From Paracoccus aminovorans (GTDB lineage Bacteria > Pseudomonadota > Alphaproteobacteria > Rhodobacterales > Rhodobacteraceae), in NCBI RefSeq assembly GCF_001546115.1, contig NZ_KQ955211.1, forward strand, positions 94,435 through 158,434: 64,000 bases of DNA, given 5' to 3'. This document shows positions 51,688 to 60,790 of this stretch, one piece after another (positions within the stretch are counted from its first letter, which is position 1; every line of letters starts with the position of its first letter). A model generated the notes under the pieces. That model worked only from the letters and a program-made list of their open reading frames with translations. It had not been told where the DNA came from and did not search any database. The position numbers and the translations under genes were made by a program.

Positions 51688-51991
51688 ATGCGCCTGTGTC
51701 CAGACCGGACGAACTCGGGACCATGAAACGGGAAAGGCAAACACCGCCTTCTCCTTCTGCGGGTATCGCACCGGGCGGGGCCCGCGGAAATGGCCGTGTT
51801 TGCCTAGGCAATATTGCCTAGGGCGCCGCTGCAACGCCGCCGTGGCAAAAATGCCGGCCCGGCTGTTGCCGGGCGGGCTTCGGTTGTATGGAACACCGGC
51901 GCGGCGCCAGGCCGCGTTCCGGGATTCGGGGGCCCTTGGGCATGATCAGGACGCTCAGCGCGGGCGGCGGTCCGGCAACGGGCGGGCCGCG
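51688..51991 (+). other. Leader region of the DctS/DctR-like kinase gene
   Basis: About 300 bp without a gene. It holds the 20-bp palindrome at 51803-51822. An open frame runs through it in phase with the kinase from TTG 51800, but that start lies within the palindrome and the encoded 64 residues do not look like a kinase N-terminus. No other repeat or small gene was recognised. Confidence 0.5.
51803..51822. promoter_or_regulatory. Perfect 20-bp palindrome CCTAGGCAATATTGCCTAGG
   Basis: Lies 170 bp before the kinase start. It is itself built of nested palindromes (TTGCCTAGGCAA at 51800-51811 and GGCAATATTGCC at 51807-51818). Such symmetry in an otherwise plain leader marks a dimer- or tetramer-binding operator. 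The FixJ-like regulator encoded downstream or an external regulator could be the binder. Confidence 0.7.
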
Positions 51992-54313
51992 ATGAAGAAA
52001 TCGCTGGGCGCATCGCTGGCGCTGGGACTGGCGGGGCTGCAATTCCTCGCCATCCTGCTGGTGGTGTTTTCGTCCTATCTGACCTCCGAGCGGGCGCTGA
52101 TCCGCCATGCCCGCGACCTTTTGCGCGACGTCGGCATCAACACCATCGAGCATTCGCGCGGCTTCCTCAGCCCGGCGCAGGGCGCGGCGGAACTGGCGGC
52201 GCAGCTGGCGCAGAACAGCGTCATCGCCAGCGAGGATACGCCGCTGCTGGAGCAGCTCCTGTTCCAGCAGCTGAAGATCGCGCCGCAATTCGCCGGGCTC
52301 TATTACGGGCGCGAGGACGGCAGCTTCGTCTATGTCATGCGCACCCCCGGCGCGCGCGGCGATTTCCGCAGCAAGATCATCTCGGTCCGCGACGGCCAGC
52401 GCCGGGTCGAGTTCATCTGGCGCGACCACGACTTCACCCCGGTCGCCCGCAGCGAGGATCCCGCCGACCGCTATGACCCGCGCGCGCGGCCCTGGTATGT
52501 CAAGGCCAAGGCCGAGCGCGCGACGATCTGGACCGACCCCTATATCTTCTTCTCGTCGCACCAGCCGGGGATCACGCTGGCCGCGCCGGTGCAGCAGCCG
52601 GGCGGCGGGCTGCGCGGCGTGGTGGGCGTCGATATCGAGATCAGCATGATCTCGGAATTCCTGGCGCGGCTGAACATCGGCCAGCACGGCCGGGCGCTGA
52701 TCATCAACCGCAACGGCGACGTGATCGCCCATCCCGACAGCAGCCTGATCCGGGCACGCAACGCCGACGGCAGCCTGCGCTTCGCCGCCATCAGCGAGAT
52801 CGGCGACCCGATCGCCCGCGCCGCCTTCGGCCCCGCCGCGCTGGCCGGCGCCCTGCCGGTGGCGCAGGAGACGCCGGGCGAGTTCCTGCATGACGGCGCC
52901 TCCTATGTCTCGACCATCATGCCGGTGATCAGCGACAAGCTGCCCTGGACCATCGCGGTCTATGCCCCCGAGGACGATTTCACCGGCGCGCTGAAGCGCA
53001 ACCGCATGCTGAACATCTGGCTCGCGGCGCTGGTCGCGGGGCTGACCGGGCTCTTGGGGCTGGCGCTAGCCGACGCGATCTATCGCCCGGTGCGGGCCTT
53101 TGCCGTGCGCACCGCGCTGGTCTCGCAGGGCGAGCTGGACCCGGACGCGCCGCTGCCCAGGACCTACAAGGAGCTGGAGCGCGCCAATGACGCGCTGGTC
53201 CAGCAGATCGTGGCGCGGCGCAAGACCGAACGCGAATACGGCCAGACCTTCGACATGTCCTCGCGCGGGATGGCGCAGATCGCGCCCGACAGCGGCCGCT
53301 TCATCCGCGTGAACGCCAGCATCTGCCACATCACCGGCTACAGCGCCGCCGAGCTGTCGCGCATGCGGCTGTCGGACCTGGTCCATCCCGAGGACCCGAC
53401 CTTCGTCGGCGCATTCTTCCACAGCCCGGCCGGCGATTTCTCGGTCAACCGCGAGATGCGCTGCATCCGCAAGGACGGCAGCACCATCTGGATCACCCTG
53501 AACGAGATCCTGATCCGCGACGAAAGCGGCAAGCCGCTGCATTCGGTGCTGACCATGGACGACATCACCCAGGGCAAGCGCGCTGAGGCGCAGATCGTGC
53601 AGCTGAACCGCGACCTGTCGCACCTGGCGCGCGGCAATACCATGGGCGAGATGGCCGCGGGCCTGGCGCATGAGCTGAACCAGCCCTTGGCCGCCATCGC
53701 CCAGAACGCCGATACCGCGCTGCTGATCCTGGACCAGATGGCGGCCAAGGACCCCGAGCTGCGCGACGTCCTGATCGAGATCGAGGGCCAGTCGCTGCGC
53801 GCGGGCGAGATCATCCGCGCCCTGCGCAGCTTCATCAGCAAGGACGAGGGCGCCGCCACCAGCTTCGATCTGTCGGACCTGGTGCAGCAGACCCTGCACC
53901 TGATCCAGGCCGAGGCCGCCGAGGCGCGAGTGCTGGTGCAGATCGACCTGGCCCCCGGCCTGCCGCCGGTGCGCGCCAACCGCGTCCAGATCGCCCAGGT
54001 CATCGTCAACCTGCTGCGCAACGCCATCGAGGCGCTGGCCGACCATCCCGCCACCGACCGCCGCGTCCTGCTGGCCGCCCGGCGCGACGACGGGCAGGTG
54101 CGCATCAGCATCGAGGACACCGGCCCCGGCATCGCCCCCGGCATCAGCCTGTTTTCGCAGTTCGAGACCAGCAAGCCCGGCGGCATGGGCCTTGGCCTGT
54201 CGATCTGCCGCTCGATGCTGGCCGCGAACGGCGGCGCGCTGTGGCACGAAAGCCGGCCGAGCGGCGGCGCGCGCTTCGTCTTTACCCTGCCCGTCAGCCA
54301 GAAGGTGGCGTGA
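51992..54313 (+). CDS. Cache-PAS sensor histidine kinase (FixL/DctS-like)
   Basis: 773 aa from ATG 51992. TM1 about 7-30; large periplasmic double-Cache region (about 35-325) with VVGVDIEISMISEFLARLN; TM2 about 330-352; PAS about 418-530 (YGQTFDMSSRGMAQIAPDSGRFIRVNASICHITGYSAAEL). Kinase core with His560 (GLAHELNQPLAAIAQ), N box NLLRNAIEAL, G boxes IEDTGPGIAPG and GMGLGLSICRS. The form recalls DctS of Rhodobacter, which controls DctPQM transport, but the ligand is not known here. A FixJ-like gene follows at 46 bp. Confidence 0.88.
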   Translation: MKKSLGASLALGLAGLQFLAILLVVFSSYLTSERALIRHARDLLRDVGINTIEHSRGFLSPAQGAAELAAQLAQNSVIASEDTPLLEQLLFQQLKIAPQFAGLYYGREDGSFVYVMRTPGARGDFRSKIISVRDGQRRVEFIWRDHDFTPVARSEDPADRYDPRARPWYVKAKAERATIWTDPYIFFSSHQPGITLAAPVQQPGGGLRGVVGVDIEISMISEFLARLNIGQHGRALIINRNGDVIAHPDSSLIRARNADGSLRFAAISEIGDPIARAAFGPAALAGALPVAQETPGEFLHDGASYVSTIMPVISDKLPWTIAVYAPEDDFTGALKRNRMLNIWLAALVAGLTGLLGLALADAIYRPVRAFAVRTALVSQGELDPDAPLPRTYKELERANDALVQQIVARRKTEREYGQTFDMSSRGMAQIAPDSGRFIRVNASICHITGYSAAELSRMRLSDLVHPEDPTFVGAFFHSPAGDFSVNREMRCIRKDGSTIWITLNEILIRDESGKPLHSVLTMDDITQGKRAEAQIVQLNRDLSHLARGNTMGEMAAGLAHELNQPLAAIAQNADTALLILDQMAAKDPELRDVLIEIEGQSLRAGEIIRALRSFISKDEGAATSFDLSDLVQQTLHLIQAEAAEARVLVQIDLAPGLPPVRANRVQIAQVIVNLLRNAIEALADHPATDRRVLLAARRDDGQVRISIEDTGPGIAPGISLFSQFETSKPGGMGLGLSICRSMLAANGGALWHESRPSGGARFVFTLPVSQKVA

Positions 54314-54359
54314 TGGCCAGGCCCTCCCCCGGTATTCCGTTCTTGCAGGCAGGCCCGCC

Positions 54360-54971
54360 ATGACCGATTCCCCGCTGACCGTCTTTCTGATCGACGACGA
54401 CGAGGGCATCCGCCGCTCCTTGCAGCGGGCGCTGGAAAAACGCGGCTACGCGGTCGAGAGCCATGCCTCGGCCGCGTCGTTCCTGGCGGCCTATGATCCG
54501 GCGCGGCAGGGCTGCCTGCTGCTCGACTATGGCATGCCCGGGATGAACGGGCTGGAGCTGCAGCGGCACCTGAACGTGCTTGGCGCGACCATTCCGGTGA
54601 TCTTCATCACCGGCCATGGCGGGGTGCCGGAATCGGTGCAGGCGATCAAGGCCGGCGCCGTCGATTTCCTGGAAAAGCCCTTCCGCCAGGCGCATCTGGT
54701 CGAGCGCATCGAGACCGCCTTTGCCGTCGCCCGCGAAAGGCTGGACCTGCACGAGCAGGACCGCCGCCTGCGCGCCCGGTTCCAGAGCCTGACCGCGCGC
54801 GAGCTGGAAATCGTGCAGCGCATGATCGCCCGCCCCTCCGAGATCTCCAGCAAGGAACTGGCGGCGGCGCTCGGCATCAGCCCGCGCACGGTCGATCACC
54901 ACCGCGCCCGCATCCTGGAAAAGATGAACGTGAAATCCGTGGCCGAGCTGATCGCGCTGGCGACGCGCTGA
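54360..54971 (+). CDS. FixJ/DctR-like response regulator (receiver + LuxR HTH)
   Basis: 203 aa from ATG 54360. Receiver with phospho-acceptor Asp56 (LLLDYGMPGMNGLELQ) and switch Lys (FLEKPFRQAHL). C-terminal LuxR/GerE HTH: LTARELEIVQRMIARPSEISSKELAAALGISPRTVDHHRARILEKMNVKSVAELIAL. It is the natural partner of the preceding kinase. Targets are unknown. Candidates within the window are the TRAP operon at 15.4 kb and dctA. Confidence 0.9.
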   Translation: MTDSPLTVFLIDDDEGIRRSLQRALEKRGYAVESHASAASFLAAYDPARQGCLLLDYGMPGMNGLELQRHLNVLGATIPVIFITGHGGVPESVQAIKAGAVDFLEKPFRQAHLVERIETAFAVARERLDLHEQDRRLRARFQSLTARELEIVQRMIARPSEISSKELAAALGISPRTVDHHRARILEKMNVKSVAELIALATR

Positions 54972-54998
54972 GCCTGGTCCCGGCCCGGCCACCGGCGG

Positions 54999-55691
54999 TC
55001 AGCCCTCCAGCCCGTCCTGCACCCGGTTCCAGGCCTGGTCCATGTGCTCGCCGATGATGGCGGCCAGCCGGTCGGGATCGCGCGCCTCCAGCGCGGCGAT
55101 CATCTCCTCGTGCTCGGCCACGGCGCCGGCCCATTTCTGCGGCCCCTCGTGGCCGATGAAGCGGATGCGCTTCAGCCGGGTCTGCAACAGCTGGTGCACG
55201 TCGGCCAGCGCGGCATTGTCCGCCAGCGCCACGATGGCGCTGTGGATGGCCTGGTTCAGCTTGTAATAGGCCAGCCGGTCGCCGCGCTGGTAACAGCCGA
55301 TCATCTGGTCGTGCAGCGCCCGCACATGGGCGATGCCCGCGTCGCTGGCGGTGGCGCAGGCGGTGCGGCCGGCATGCTGTTCCAGGGTGCGGATCACGTC
55401 GATCATGTCGCGCACCTCCTTGGCGGTGAATTTCTTCACCACGGCGCCGCGGCTGGGGATCAGCTCGATCAGCCCCTCGCTGGCCAGGAACTTGATCGCC
55501 TCGCGCAGGGGGGTGCGCGACACGCCCAGGAAGGCGCCGACCTGGCCTTCGTTGATGCGCGTGCCCGGCGCCAGCTCGCCCTCGATGATCATGTCGCGCA
55601 GGCGGGTCAGGATGGCATCGTGCAGCGAATGCCGCTCGATCCGGTTCGGGGTCTCGGGCAATCCGGCGCTGCGGATGCGGGATTCCTCCAC
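54999..55691 (-). CDS. GntR-family regulator (FadR/FCD subgroup)
   Basis: 230 aa. It starts at GTG 55691, set by AAGGAGAGCCATC. Winged HTH: HDAILTRLRDMIIEGELAPGTRINEGQVGAFLGVSRTPLREAIKFLASEGLIELIPSRGAVV. The FCD domain has metal-binding-type His residues (ALHDQMIGC, NQAIHSAIVALA, EHEEMIAALEARD). Divergent from the isomerase-kinase genes. The 16-bp motif in this gap recurs upstream of pdxA2, so it probably represses both until a sugar-acid ligand binds. Confidence 0.9.
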   Translation of the reverse strand: MEESRIRSAGLPETPNRIERHSLHDAILTRLRDMIIEGELAPGTRINEGQVGAFLGVSRTPLREAIKFLASEGLIELIPSRGAVVKKFTAKEVRDMIDVIRTLEQHAGRTACATASDAGIAHVRALHDQMIGCYQRGDRLAYYKLNQAIHSAIVALADNAALADVHQLLQTRLKRIRFIGHEGPQKWAGAVAEHEEMIAALEARDPDRLAAIIGEHMDQAWNRVQDGLEG

Positions 55692-55760
55692 GATGGCTCT
55701 CCTTGCTAGCTTTCGTCATGGCTACGCATGGCCGGGGCGCAAGTCAATGACGTGCTCTGA

Positions 55761-55776
55761 ATGCTGCATACAAAAT
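55761..55776. promoter_or_regulatory. Candidate GntR operator 1 (ATGCTGCATACAAAAT)
   Basis: Lies in the divergent gap, 70 bp from the GntR start and 65 bp from the isomerase start. It matches 14 of 16 bases of the site at 58610 and contains a central near-palindrome TGTATRCAG (minus strand), in the style of FCD-type operators. Confidence 0.6.
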
Positions 55777-55840
55777 AATTGCTGTGCGAACCACCATGCG
55801 CTAGGACAGGCGCAAGGGGATGATTCGAAAGGGGGGAGAC

Positions 55841-56806
55841 ATGGCGCAGCATGCCAAGGCCGCCGGCTGGACGGCCGAAAGCTGGCCGATCGCGGCGGCG
55901 ATGATCCCGTTCCCGGCGGTGCTGCCGGACGGGCGGGCGATGCAGGACGGGGGCCCGGAGCTTTGGGCCGGGCCACTGGGCCAGGTGGCCGCCGCCGGCT
56001 TCGAGGCGGTGGACCCGACCGATTCCTGGCTGCGGGTCGCCGACCTGGACCCGGTGCGCCGGGCGGATTTCGCGGCGCTGTGCCGCGACCTGGGGCTGGC
56101 GGTGCCGGCGATCTCAACCTCGCGGCGCAGCCTGATCGACGCCCGGCACGGCGCCGAATACCTCGCCTATGGCCATCGCGTCATCGACTGCGCGGCGGAA
56201 CTGGGCGCGGGCCATGTCAGCTTCGGCTTCTTCGAGCCGCTGACCCCCGCGCAGCAGCAGGCGCTGTGGTTCTGGACCGAGGACGGGCCGCGCAACCCCG
56301 ACGATCCGGCAATCTGGCGCCTGGCGGTCGAGCGCGTGCGCGAGCTCGCCGGCCATGCCGCGGCATGCGGCGTCAGCATCGCGCTGGAAATGTACGAGGA
56401 CACCTATCTGGGCACCGCGCGCGATGCCGTGCGCTTCGTGACCGAGGTCGACCATCCCGCCGTCCGGTTGAACATCGACATCGGCAACCTGGTCCGCCTG
56501 CACCGCCCGGTCGAGCCCTGGGCCGAGATGATCCGGCTGTGCGCGCCCTTTGCCGGCTATTGGCACGTCAAGAACTATTACCGGATCGAGGACCGCCGCA
56601 GCGGGCTGGTCATGACCCATCCCGCGCCGCTGCTGGGCGGCACGATCAACTGGCGCGCGGCCATCGGGACGGCGCTGGACCTTGGCTTTGCGGCGCCCTT
56701 CCTGTGCGAACATTACGGCGGCGACGGCCTGGGCGTCTGTGCGCAGAACCGCGACTATATCCGCAGCATCCTTGCCGGCAGGAGGAACCATGACCAGGCT
56801 GTTTGA
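55841..56806 (+). CDS. Sugar phosphate isomerase/epimerase-like TIM-barrel protein
   Basis: 321 aa from ATG 55841 (GGGGGGAGAC upstream); an in-frame ATG 21 bp earlier is worse placed. AP-endonuclease-2/xylose-isomerase-like fold with metal ligands suggested by Glu in SIALEMYEDTYLGT, Asp in VRLNIDIGNLV, His in GYWHVKNYY and Glu in FLCEHYGGDG. It would interconvert a keto and an aldo sugar or epimerise a ketose. First gene of the plus-strand unit; its 3' end overlaps the kinase gene by 17 bp. Confidence 0.8.
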   Translation: MAQHAKAAGWTAESWPIAAAMIPFPAVLPDGRAMQDGGPELWAGPLGQVAAAGFEAVDPTDSWLRVADLDPVRRADFAALCRDLGLAVPAISTSRRSLIDARHGAEYLAYGHRVIDCAAELGAGHVSFGFFEPLTPAQQQALWFWTEDGPRNPDDPAIWRLAVERVRELAGHAAACGVSIALEMYEDTYLGTARDAVRFVTEVDHPAVRLNIDIGNLVRLHRPVEPWAEMIRLCAPFAGYWHVKNYYRIEDRRSGLVMTHPAPLLGGTINWRAAIGTALDLGFAAPFLCEHYGGDGLGVCAQNRDYIRSILAGRRNHDQAV

Positions 56807-58505
56807 CGATCCCGAGGAATTCGCCGCCACCGCGCTTGCGGGCTTCTGCGCCGCGAACCGCGACCGCGTGCGCCCGGTGCCGCATGGCGCCCTGCGCGCT
56901 GCGCCCGGGCCCCGGGGCAAGGTGGCGCTGCTGGTCGGCGGCGGCTCGGGCCATTACCCGGCCTTCCTGGGCTATGTTGGGGCGGGCCTGGCCGATGCGG
57001 CGGTGGCGGGCGACGTCTTCGCCTCGCCCTCGACCAGCGCCGTGGCCGGCGTGGCGCGGGCAGCGCATCGCGGCGGCGGCGTGATCCTGGGCTTCGGCAA
57101 TTACGCCGGCGACGTGCTGAACTTCGGCGCCGCGGCCGAGCGGCTGCGGGCCGAGGGCATCGACGCCCGCATCCTGGCCGTGACCGACGACGTCGCCAGC
57201 GCCGGCCCGGCCGAGCGTGCGAAGCGCCGCGGCGTGGCGGGCGATCTGCTGGTCTTCAAGATCGCCGGCGCCGCCGCCGAAGCGGGGCTCGACATCGACG
57301 CGGTCGAGGCGGTGGCGCAACGCGCCAATGCCGCCGCCGTTTCCTTCGGGGTCGCCTTCGACGGCTGCACCCTGCCGGGCCAGGCCGCGCCGCTGTTCCG
57401 GGTCGCCGAGGGCGGCGTCGCCTTGGGCCTTGGCATCCATGGCGAGCCGGGCATCCGCGAAGAACCGATGAAACCCGCCGCCGAGATTGCCCGCATGCTG
57501 CTGGCGCCCTTGCTGGCCGAGCGGCCGCAGGGCCATGCCGGCCGCATCGCCGTGGTGCTGAACGGCTTGGGCTGCACCAAATACGAAGAGCTTTTCGTGC
57601 TCTGGCACCACATCGCGCGGCAACTCGAAGCCGAGGGGCTGGAGGTGGTCGACCCGGAGGTCGGCGAATTCGTCACCAGCCTCGACATGGCCGGCTGCTC
57701 GCTGTCGATCCTGTGGCTGGACGCGGAACTCGAGGCGTTCTGGCGCGCTCCGGCCGATGCCCCGGCCTTCCGCAAGGGCAATGTCGCGCCGGGCGAGGCC
57801 GTCGCTGAGGATGCCGCGCCGCAGGTCGCGCCGGCGCAGGGCATCGCGCCCGGCTCGGCCGAGTCGCAGAAGGCCGGCGCCTGCATCGCCGGGCTTCTGG
57901 GCCGGCTGGCGCAGGCCCTGGCCGAGGCCGAGGAGATGCTGGGCCAGATCGACGCCCAGGCCGGCGATGGCGACCACGGGCAGGGCATGGCGCGCGGCTC
58001 CAAGGCCGCCGCGGCCGCTGCCGCCGAGGCGGCGCAGGCCGGGGCCGGCGCCGCGACGGTGCTGGGGCTGGCGGGCGACGCCTGGGCGGATCGCGCCGGC
58101 GGCACCTCGGGCGCGCTCTGGGGCGTGGCCCTGCGCGGCTGGGGCGCGGCGCTGACCGATGCCGAGCCGGCCTCGGCCGCGCGTGTCGCCGAAGGGGCGC
58201 AGGCGGGCCTGGTCGCGGTGCTGCGGCTGGGCGGCGCCCGGCCCGGCGACAAGACGCTGGTCGATGCCTTCGTGCCCTTCGTCCAGACGTTGCGCGCGGC
58301 GGTCGATGCCGGCACGCCGCTGGCCGAAGCCTGGCAGCGTGCCGCCGACAGCGCCACCCAGGCGGCCGATGCCACCGCGCAGCTGCTGCCGAAACTGGGC
58401 CGTGCCCGCCCGCTGGCCGAACGCAGCCTGGGCCATCCCGACGCCGGCGCTGTGTCGCTGGCGCTTTGCGCGCGGGTCGTGGCCGAGGCGCTGCGCGAGG
58501 CCTGA
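56790..58505 (+). CDS. Dihydroxyacetone kinase family protein (DhaK-DhaL fusion)
   Basis: 571 aa from ATG 56790 (AGGAGGAACC upstream). DhaK domain about 1-330: LLVGGGSGHYPAFLGYVGAGLADAAVAGDVFASPS, with the hemiaminal-forming His217 in LGLGIHGEPG. DhaL domain about 360-571: DAQAGDGDHGQGMARG (Mg-ATP Asp residues) and DRAGGTSGALWG. ATP-dependent single-chain kinases of this kind act on dihydroxyacetone or on tetruloses such as erythrulose. With an isomerase and PdxA2 beside it, a C4 substrate is more likely. A terminator follows. Confidence 0.87.
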   Translation: MTRLFDDPEEFAATALAGFCAANRDRVRPVPHGALRAAPGPRGKVALLVGGGSGHYPAFLGYVGAGLADAAVAGDVFASPSTSAVAGVARAAHRGGGVILGFGNYAGDVLNFGAAAERLRAEGIDARILAVTDDVASAGPAERAKRRGVAGDLLVFKIAGAAAEAGLDIDAVEAVAQRANAAAVSFGVAFDGCTLPGQAAPLFRVAEGGVALGLGIHGEPGIREEPMKPAAEIARMLLAPLLAERPQGHAGRIAVVLNGLGCTKYEELFVLWHHIARQLEAEGLEVVDPEVGEFVTSLDMAGCSLSILWLDAELEAFWRAPADAPAFRKGNVAPGEAVAEDAAPQVAPAQGIAPGSAESQKAGACIAGLLGRLAQALAEAEEMLGQIDAQAGDGDHGQGMARGSKAAAAAAAEAAQAGAGAATVLGLAGDAWADRAGGTSGALWGVALRGWGAALTDAEPASAARVAEGAQAGLVAVLRLGGARPGDKTLVDAFVPFVQTLRAAVDAGTPLAEAWQRAADSATQAADATAQLLPKLGRARPLAERSLGHPDAGAVSLALCARVVAEALREA

Positions 58506-58526
58506 TCCGCCTCTGCCTGACGGCTT

Positions 58527-58559
58527 AACGGCGCCGGGGCGACACCGGCGCCGTTTGCT
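58527..58559 (+). terminator. Intrinsic terminator after the DhaK-DhaL gene
   Basis: AACGGCGCCGG / CCGGCGCCGTT, 11-bp perfect stem with a 7-nt loop, followed by TGCTTT. It divides the locus into two transcription units. Confidence 0.8.
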
Positions 58560-58609
58560 TTCGCCTCTTGGCGCCACGGCCCGGAAGAAACTCGTGGACA
58601 GGGCTCAAA

Positions 58610-58625
58610 ATGCTGTATACAGAAT
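58610..58625. promoter_or_regulatory. Candidate GntR operator 2 (ATGCTGTATACAGAAT)
   Basis: Contains the perfect palindrome CTGTATACAG (58613-58622). Located 32 bp before pdxA2 and close in sequence to the site at 55761-55776. The two places flank the catabolic genes expected to be co-regulated. Confidence 0.65.
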
Positions 58626-58656
58626 TCTAAATGTAAGCCGAGGGGGAGATTCGGAC

Positions 58657-59718
58657 ATGCGGATGGCACTGGCAATCGGGGATGCGGGCGGCGTCGGGCC
58701 GGAACTGGCCGCGAAGCTTCTGGCGCATCCTCAGATGCAGGACCGCGACATCGTGGTCGTCGGCGACGCGCGGGTGCTGCGCATGGGGGCCGAGCATGCC
58801 GGCGTGGCGCTGGACCTGCCGGTGCTGGCGGCCGATGCGCTGCAAGCCGAACTGCCCGCCGGCCGCGTCATCGTCGACCTGGCGAACTGCCCGGTCGAGG
58901 GGCGCAGCCTGGGCGCCTCGTCGCCGGAAGCCGGCGCGGCCTCGCTGCAGAACTTCGCCGCCGTCTTGCGGCTGGCGCAATCGGGCCTGGCCGATGCGGT
59001 GATGTTCACGCCCTTCAACAAGCATTCGATGCGGCTGGCGCGCCCGGCCTATGTCGACGAGATCGGCTTCATCGACGCCACGCTGGGCGCCGCCCGCAGC
59101 GGGCGCGAGTTCAACGTGCTGGACGAGGTCTGGAACGCCCGCGTCACCTCGCATATCCCGCTGCGCGAGGTCGCCTCGCGCCTGTCGGTCGAGCGCATCC
59201 TGGACAGCATCCGCCTGACCGTCGAGGTCATGGAGGGCGCCGGCAAGCCCAAGCCCCGCATCGGCGTCGCGGCGCTGAACCCGCATGCCGGCGACGGCCG
59301 CAACTTCGGCGACGAGGATGACGACATCATCGCCCCCGCCGTGGCCCGGGCCGCGGCCGAGGGGATCCGGGTCTCGGGCCCGATCCCGTCGGACACGGTC
59401 TTCGTGCGGGCGACGCGCGGCGAATTCGACGCCGTGCTGACCATGTATCACGACCAGGGCCAGATCGCGATGAAGCTGATGGGCTTCGACCGCGGCGTGA
59501 CGCTGATCGCGGGCTACGGCTTCCCGATCGTCACCCCGGCGCATGGCACCGCCTTCGACATCGCCGGCCAAGGCAAGGCCGACCTGGGCGCGACGCTGGC
59601 CGCCGCCCGGCTGGGCTTCGACCTGGCGAAACTGAACCCGCCCCGGCAGGGGCAGGCCGCCCTGTCCGCGGACTGGGCCACCGAAGCCGTGGCAGAAGCG
59701 GCGCGCGTTGCCGGCTGA
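58657..59718 (+). CDS. pdxA2: PdxA2-type 4-phosphate dehydrogenase (4-hydroxythreonine-4-phosphate dehydrogenase family)
   Basis: 353 aa. The PdxA fold is plain: LAIGDAGGVGPELAAKLL, metal ligands in VTSHIPLREV, TMYHDQGQIAMKLMGF and TPAHGTAFDIAGQGKAD, and the phosphate-binding GVAALNPHAGDG. PdxA2 proteins oxidise and decarboxylate 4-phospho-threonate or -erythronate to dihydroxyacetone phosphate. They usually sit beside a DUF1537 kinase; none is in the window. ATG 58657 follows AGGGGGAGATTCGGAC. Start of the pdxA2-tctCBA unit. Confidence 0.88.
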   Translation: MRMALAIGDAGGVGPELAAKLLAHPQMQDRDIVVVGDARVLRMGAEHAGVALDLPVLAADALQAELPAGRVIVDLANCPVEGRSLGASSPEAGAASLQNFAAVLRLAQSGLADAVMFTPFNKHSMRLARPAYVDEIGFIDATLGAARSGREFNVLDEVWNARVTSHIPLREVASRLSVERILDSIRLTVEVMEGAGKPKPRIGVAALNPHAGDGRNFGDEDDDIIAPAVARAAAEGIRVSGPIPSDTVFVRATRGEFDAVLTMYHDQGQIAMKLMGFDRGVTLIAGYGFPIVTPAHGTAFDIAGQGKADLGATLAAARLGFDLAKLNPPRQGQAALSADWATEAVAEAARVAG

Positions 59719-59755
59719 GGAGCCCGGCGCAAAGATCTGTGGAGGAGGAACGACC

Positions 59756-60748
59756 ATGAACCATCTCAAGACCGGAGCCATCGCGGCGCTGGCGCTCGCG
59801 GCAGCCTTGCCCGCAAGCGCCGAATGGGCGCCCGAGCGGCCGCAGGAATTCGTCGTCGCCTCGGGCGCCGGCGGCGGCACCGACAACTTCGCCCGCACCA
59901 TCCAGGCGATCCTGACCCGCGACAAGCTGGTCGACGCGCCCATCGTGGTGCTGAACAAGGGCGCCGGCTCGGGCGCCGAGGCGTTCCTTTACGCCAAGCA
60001 GAACGCCGCCGACCCGAACAAGGTGATCTTCGGCACCAACAACGTCTACCTGCTGCCGCATATCGCCAAGCTGGCCTACAAGGCCGAGGATCTCCAGCCG
60101 GTCGCCGCGCTGGCGGTGGACGAGTTCGTGGTCTGGGTCAAGGCCGACGCGCCCTATCAGACCGTGCTGGACCTGGTCGAGGCGGCCAAGGCCGAGCCCG
60201 GCAAGATCCCCTTCGGCGGCAGCCAGTCCAAGGACACCGACGAGACCCTGGTCGCCCTGATCGAGCAGACCACCGGCGCCGATTTCAAATACGTGCCCTT
60301 CAACGGCGGCGGCGAGGTCGGCGTGCAGCTGGCCGGCGGCCATGTCGCGGCCAATGTCAACAACCCGAACGAGAACCTGGGCCAGTGGCAGGCCGGCGCG
60401 GTGCGTCCGCTCTGCGTCTTCTCGCCGACCCGCATGGCCGAGAGTGCGCCGATCCACGACGGCAAGGGCTGGCAGGACATCCCGACCTGCAAGGAGCAGG
60501 GCCTGGCCATCGACAGCTACCAGATGCCGCGCACGGTCTGGCTGCCGGCCGGCGTGCCGGAAGAGGCCGTGGCCTTCTATCGCGACGCGCTGAAGAAGGT
60601 CGCCGAATCGCAGGACTGGAAGGACTACCTGGCCAAGACCTCGCAGACCGGCGCCTATCTGACCGGCGAGGAACTGTCGAAGTTCATCGCCGACAGCGAG
60701 ACCCGCACGGTCGAGGTCTTCAAGGCCGAGGGCTGGTCCAAGGAGTGA
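59756..60748 (+). CDS. tctC: Tripartite tricarboxylate transporter binding protein (TctC family)
   Basis: 330 aa from ATG 59756 (GGAGGAGGAACGACC upstream). Signal peptide MNHLKTGAIAALALAAALPASA. Bug-type receptor fold: EFVVASGAGGGTDNFARTIQAIL, GAGSGAEAFLYAKQNAADPNKVIF, IPFGGSQSKDTDETLVALIEQTTGADFKYVPFNGGGEVGVQLAGGHV. It captures the organic acid in the periplasm. 37 bp after pdxA2. Confidence 0.9.
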   Translation: MNHLKTGAIAALALAAALPASAEWAPERPQEFVVASGAGGGTDNFARTIQAILTRDKLVDAPIVVLNKGAGSGAEAFLYAKQNAADPNKVIFGTNNVYLLPHIAKLAYKAEDLQPVAALAVDEFVVWVKADAPYQTVLDLVEAAKAEPGKIPFGGSQSKDTDETLVALIEQTTGADFKYVPFNGGGEVGVQLAGGHVAANVNNPNENLGQWQAGAVRPLCVFSPTRMAESAPIHDGKGWQDIPTCKEQGLAIDSYQMPRTVWLPAGVPEEAVAFYRDALKKVAESQDWKDYLAKTSQTGAYLTGEELSKFIADSETRTVEVFKAEGWSKE

Positions 60749-60759
60749 CAGGCTGACGC

Positions 60760-60790
60760 GGGCGCCGGCGGGGATTCCCGGCCGGCGCCC
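60760..60790 (+). other. Stem-loop between tctC and tctB
   Basis: GGGCGCCGGC / GCCGGCGCCC, a 10-bp perfect stem with an 11-nt loop, 11 bp after the tctC stop. It has the same placement as the hairpins after the other two ABC binding-protein genes. No U run follows. Confidence 0.6.
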
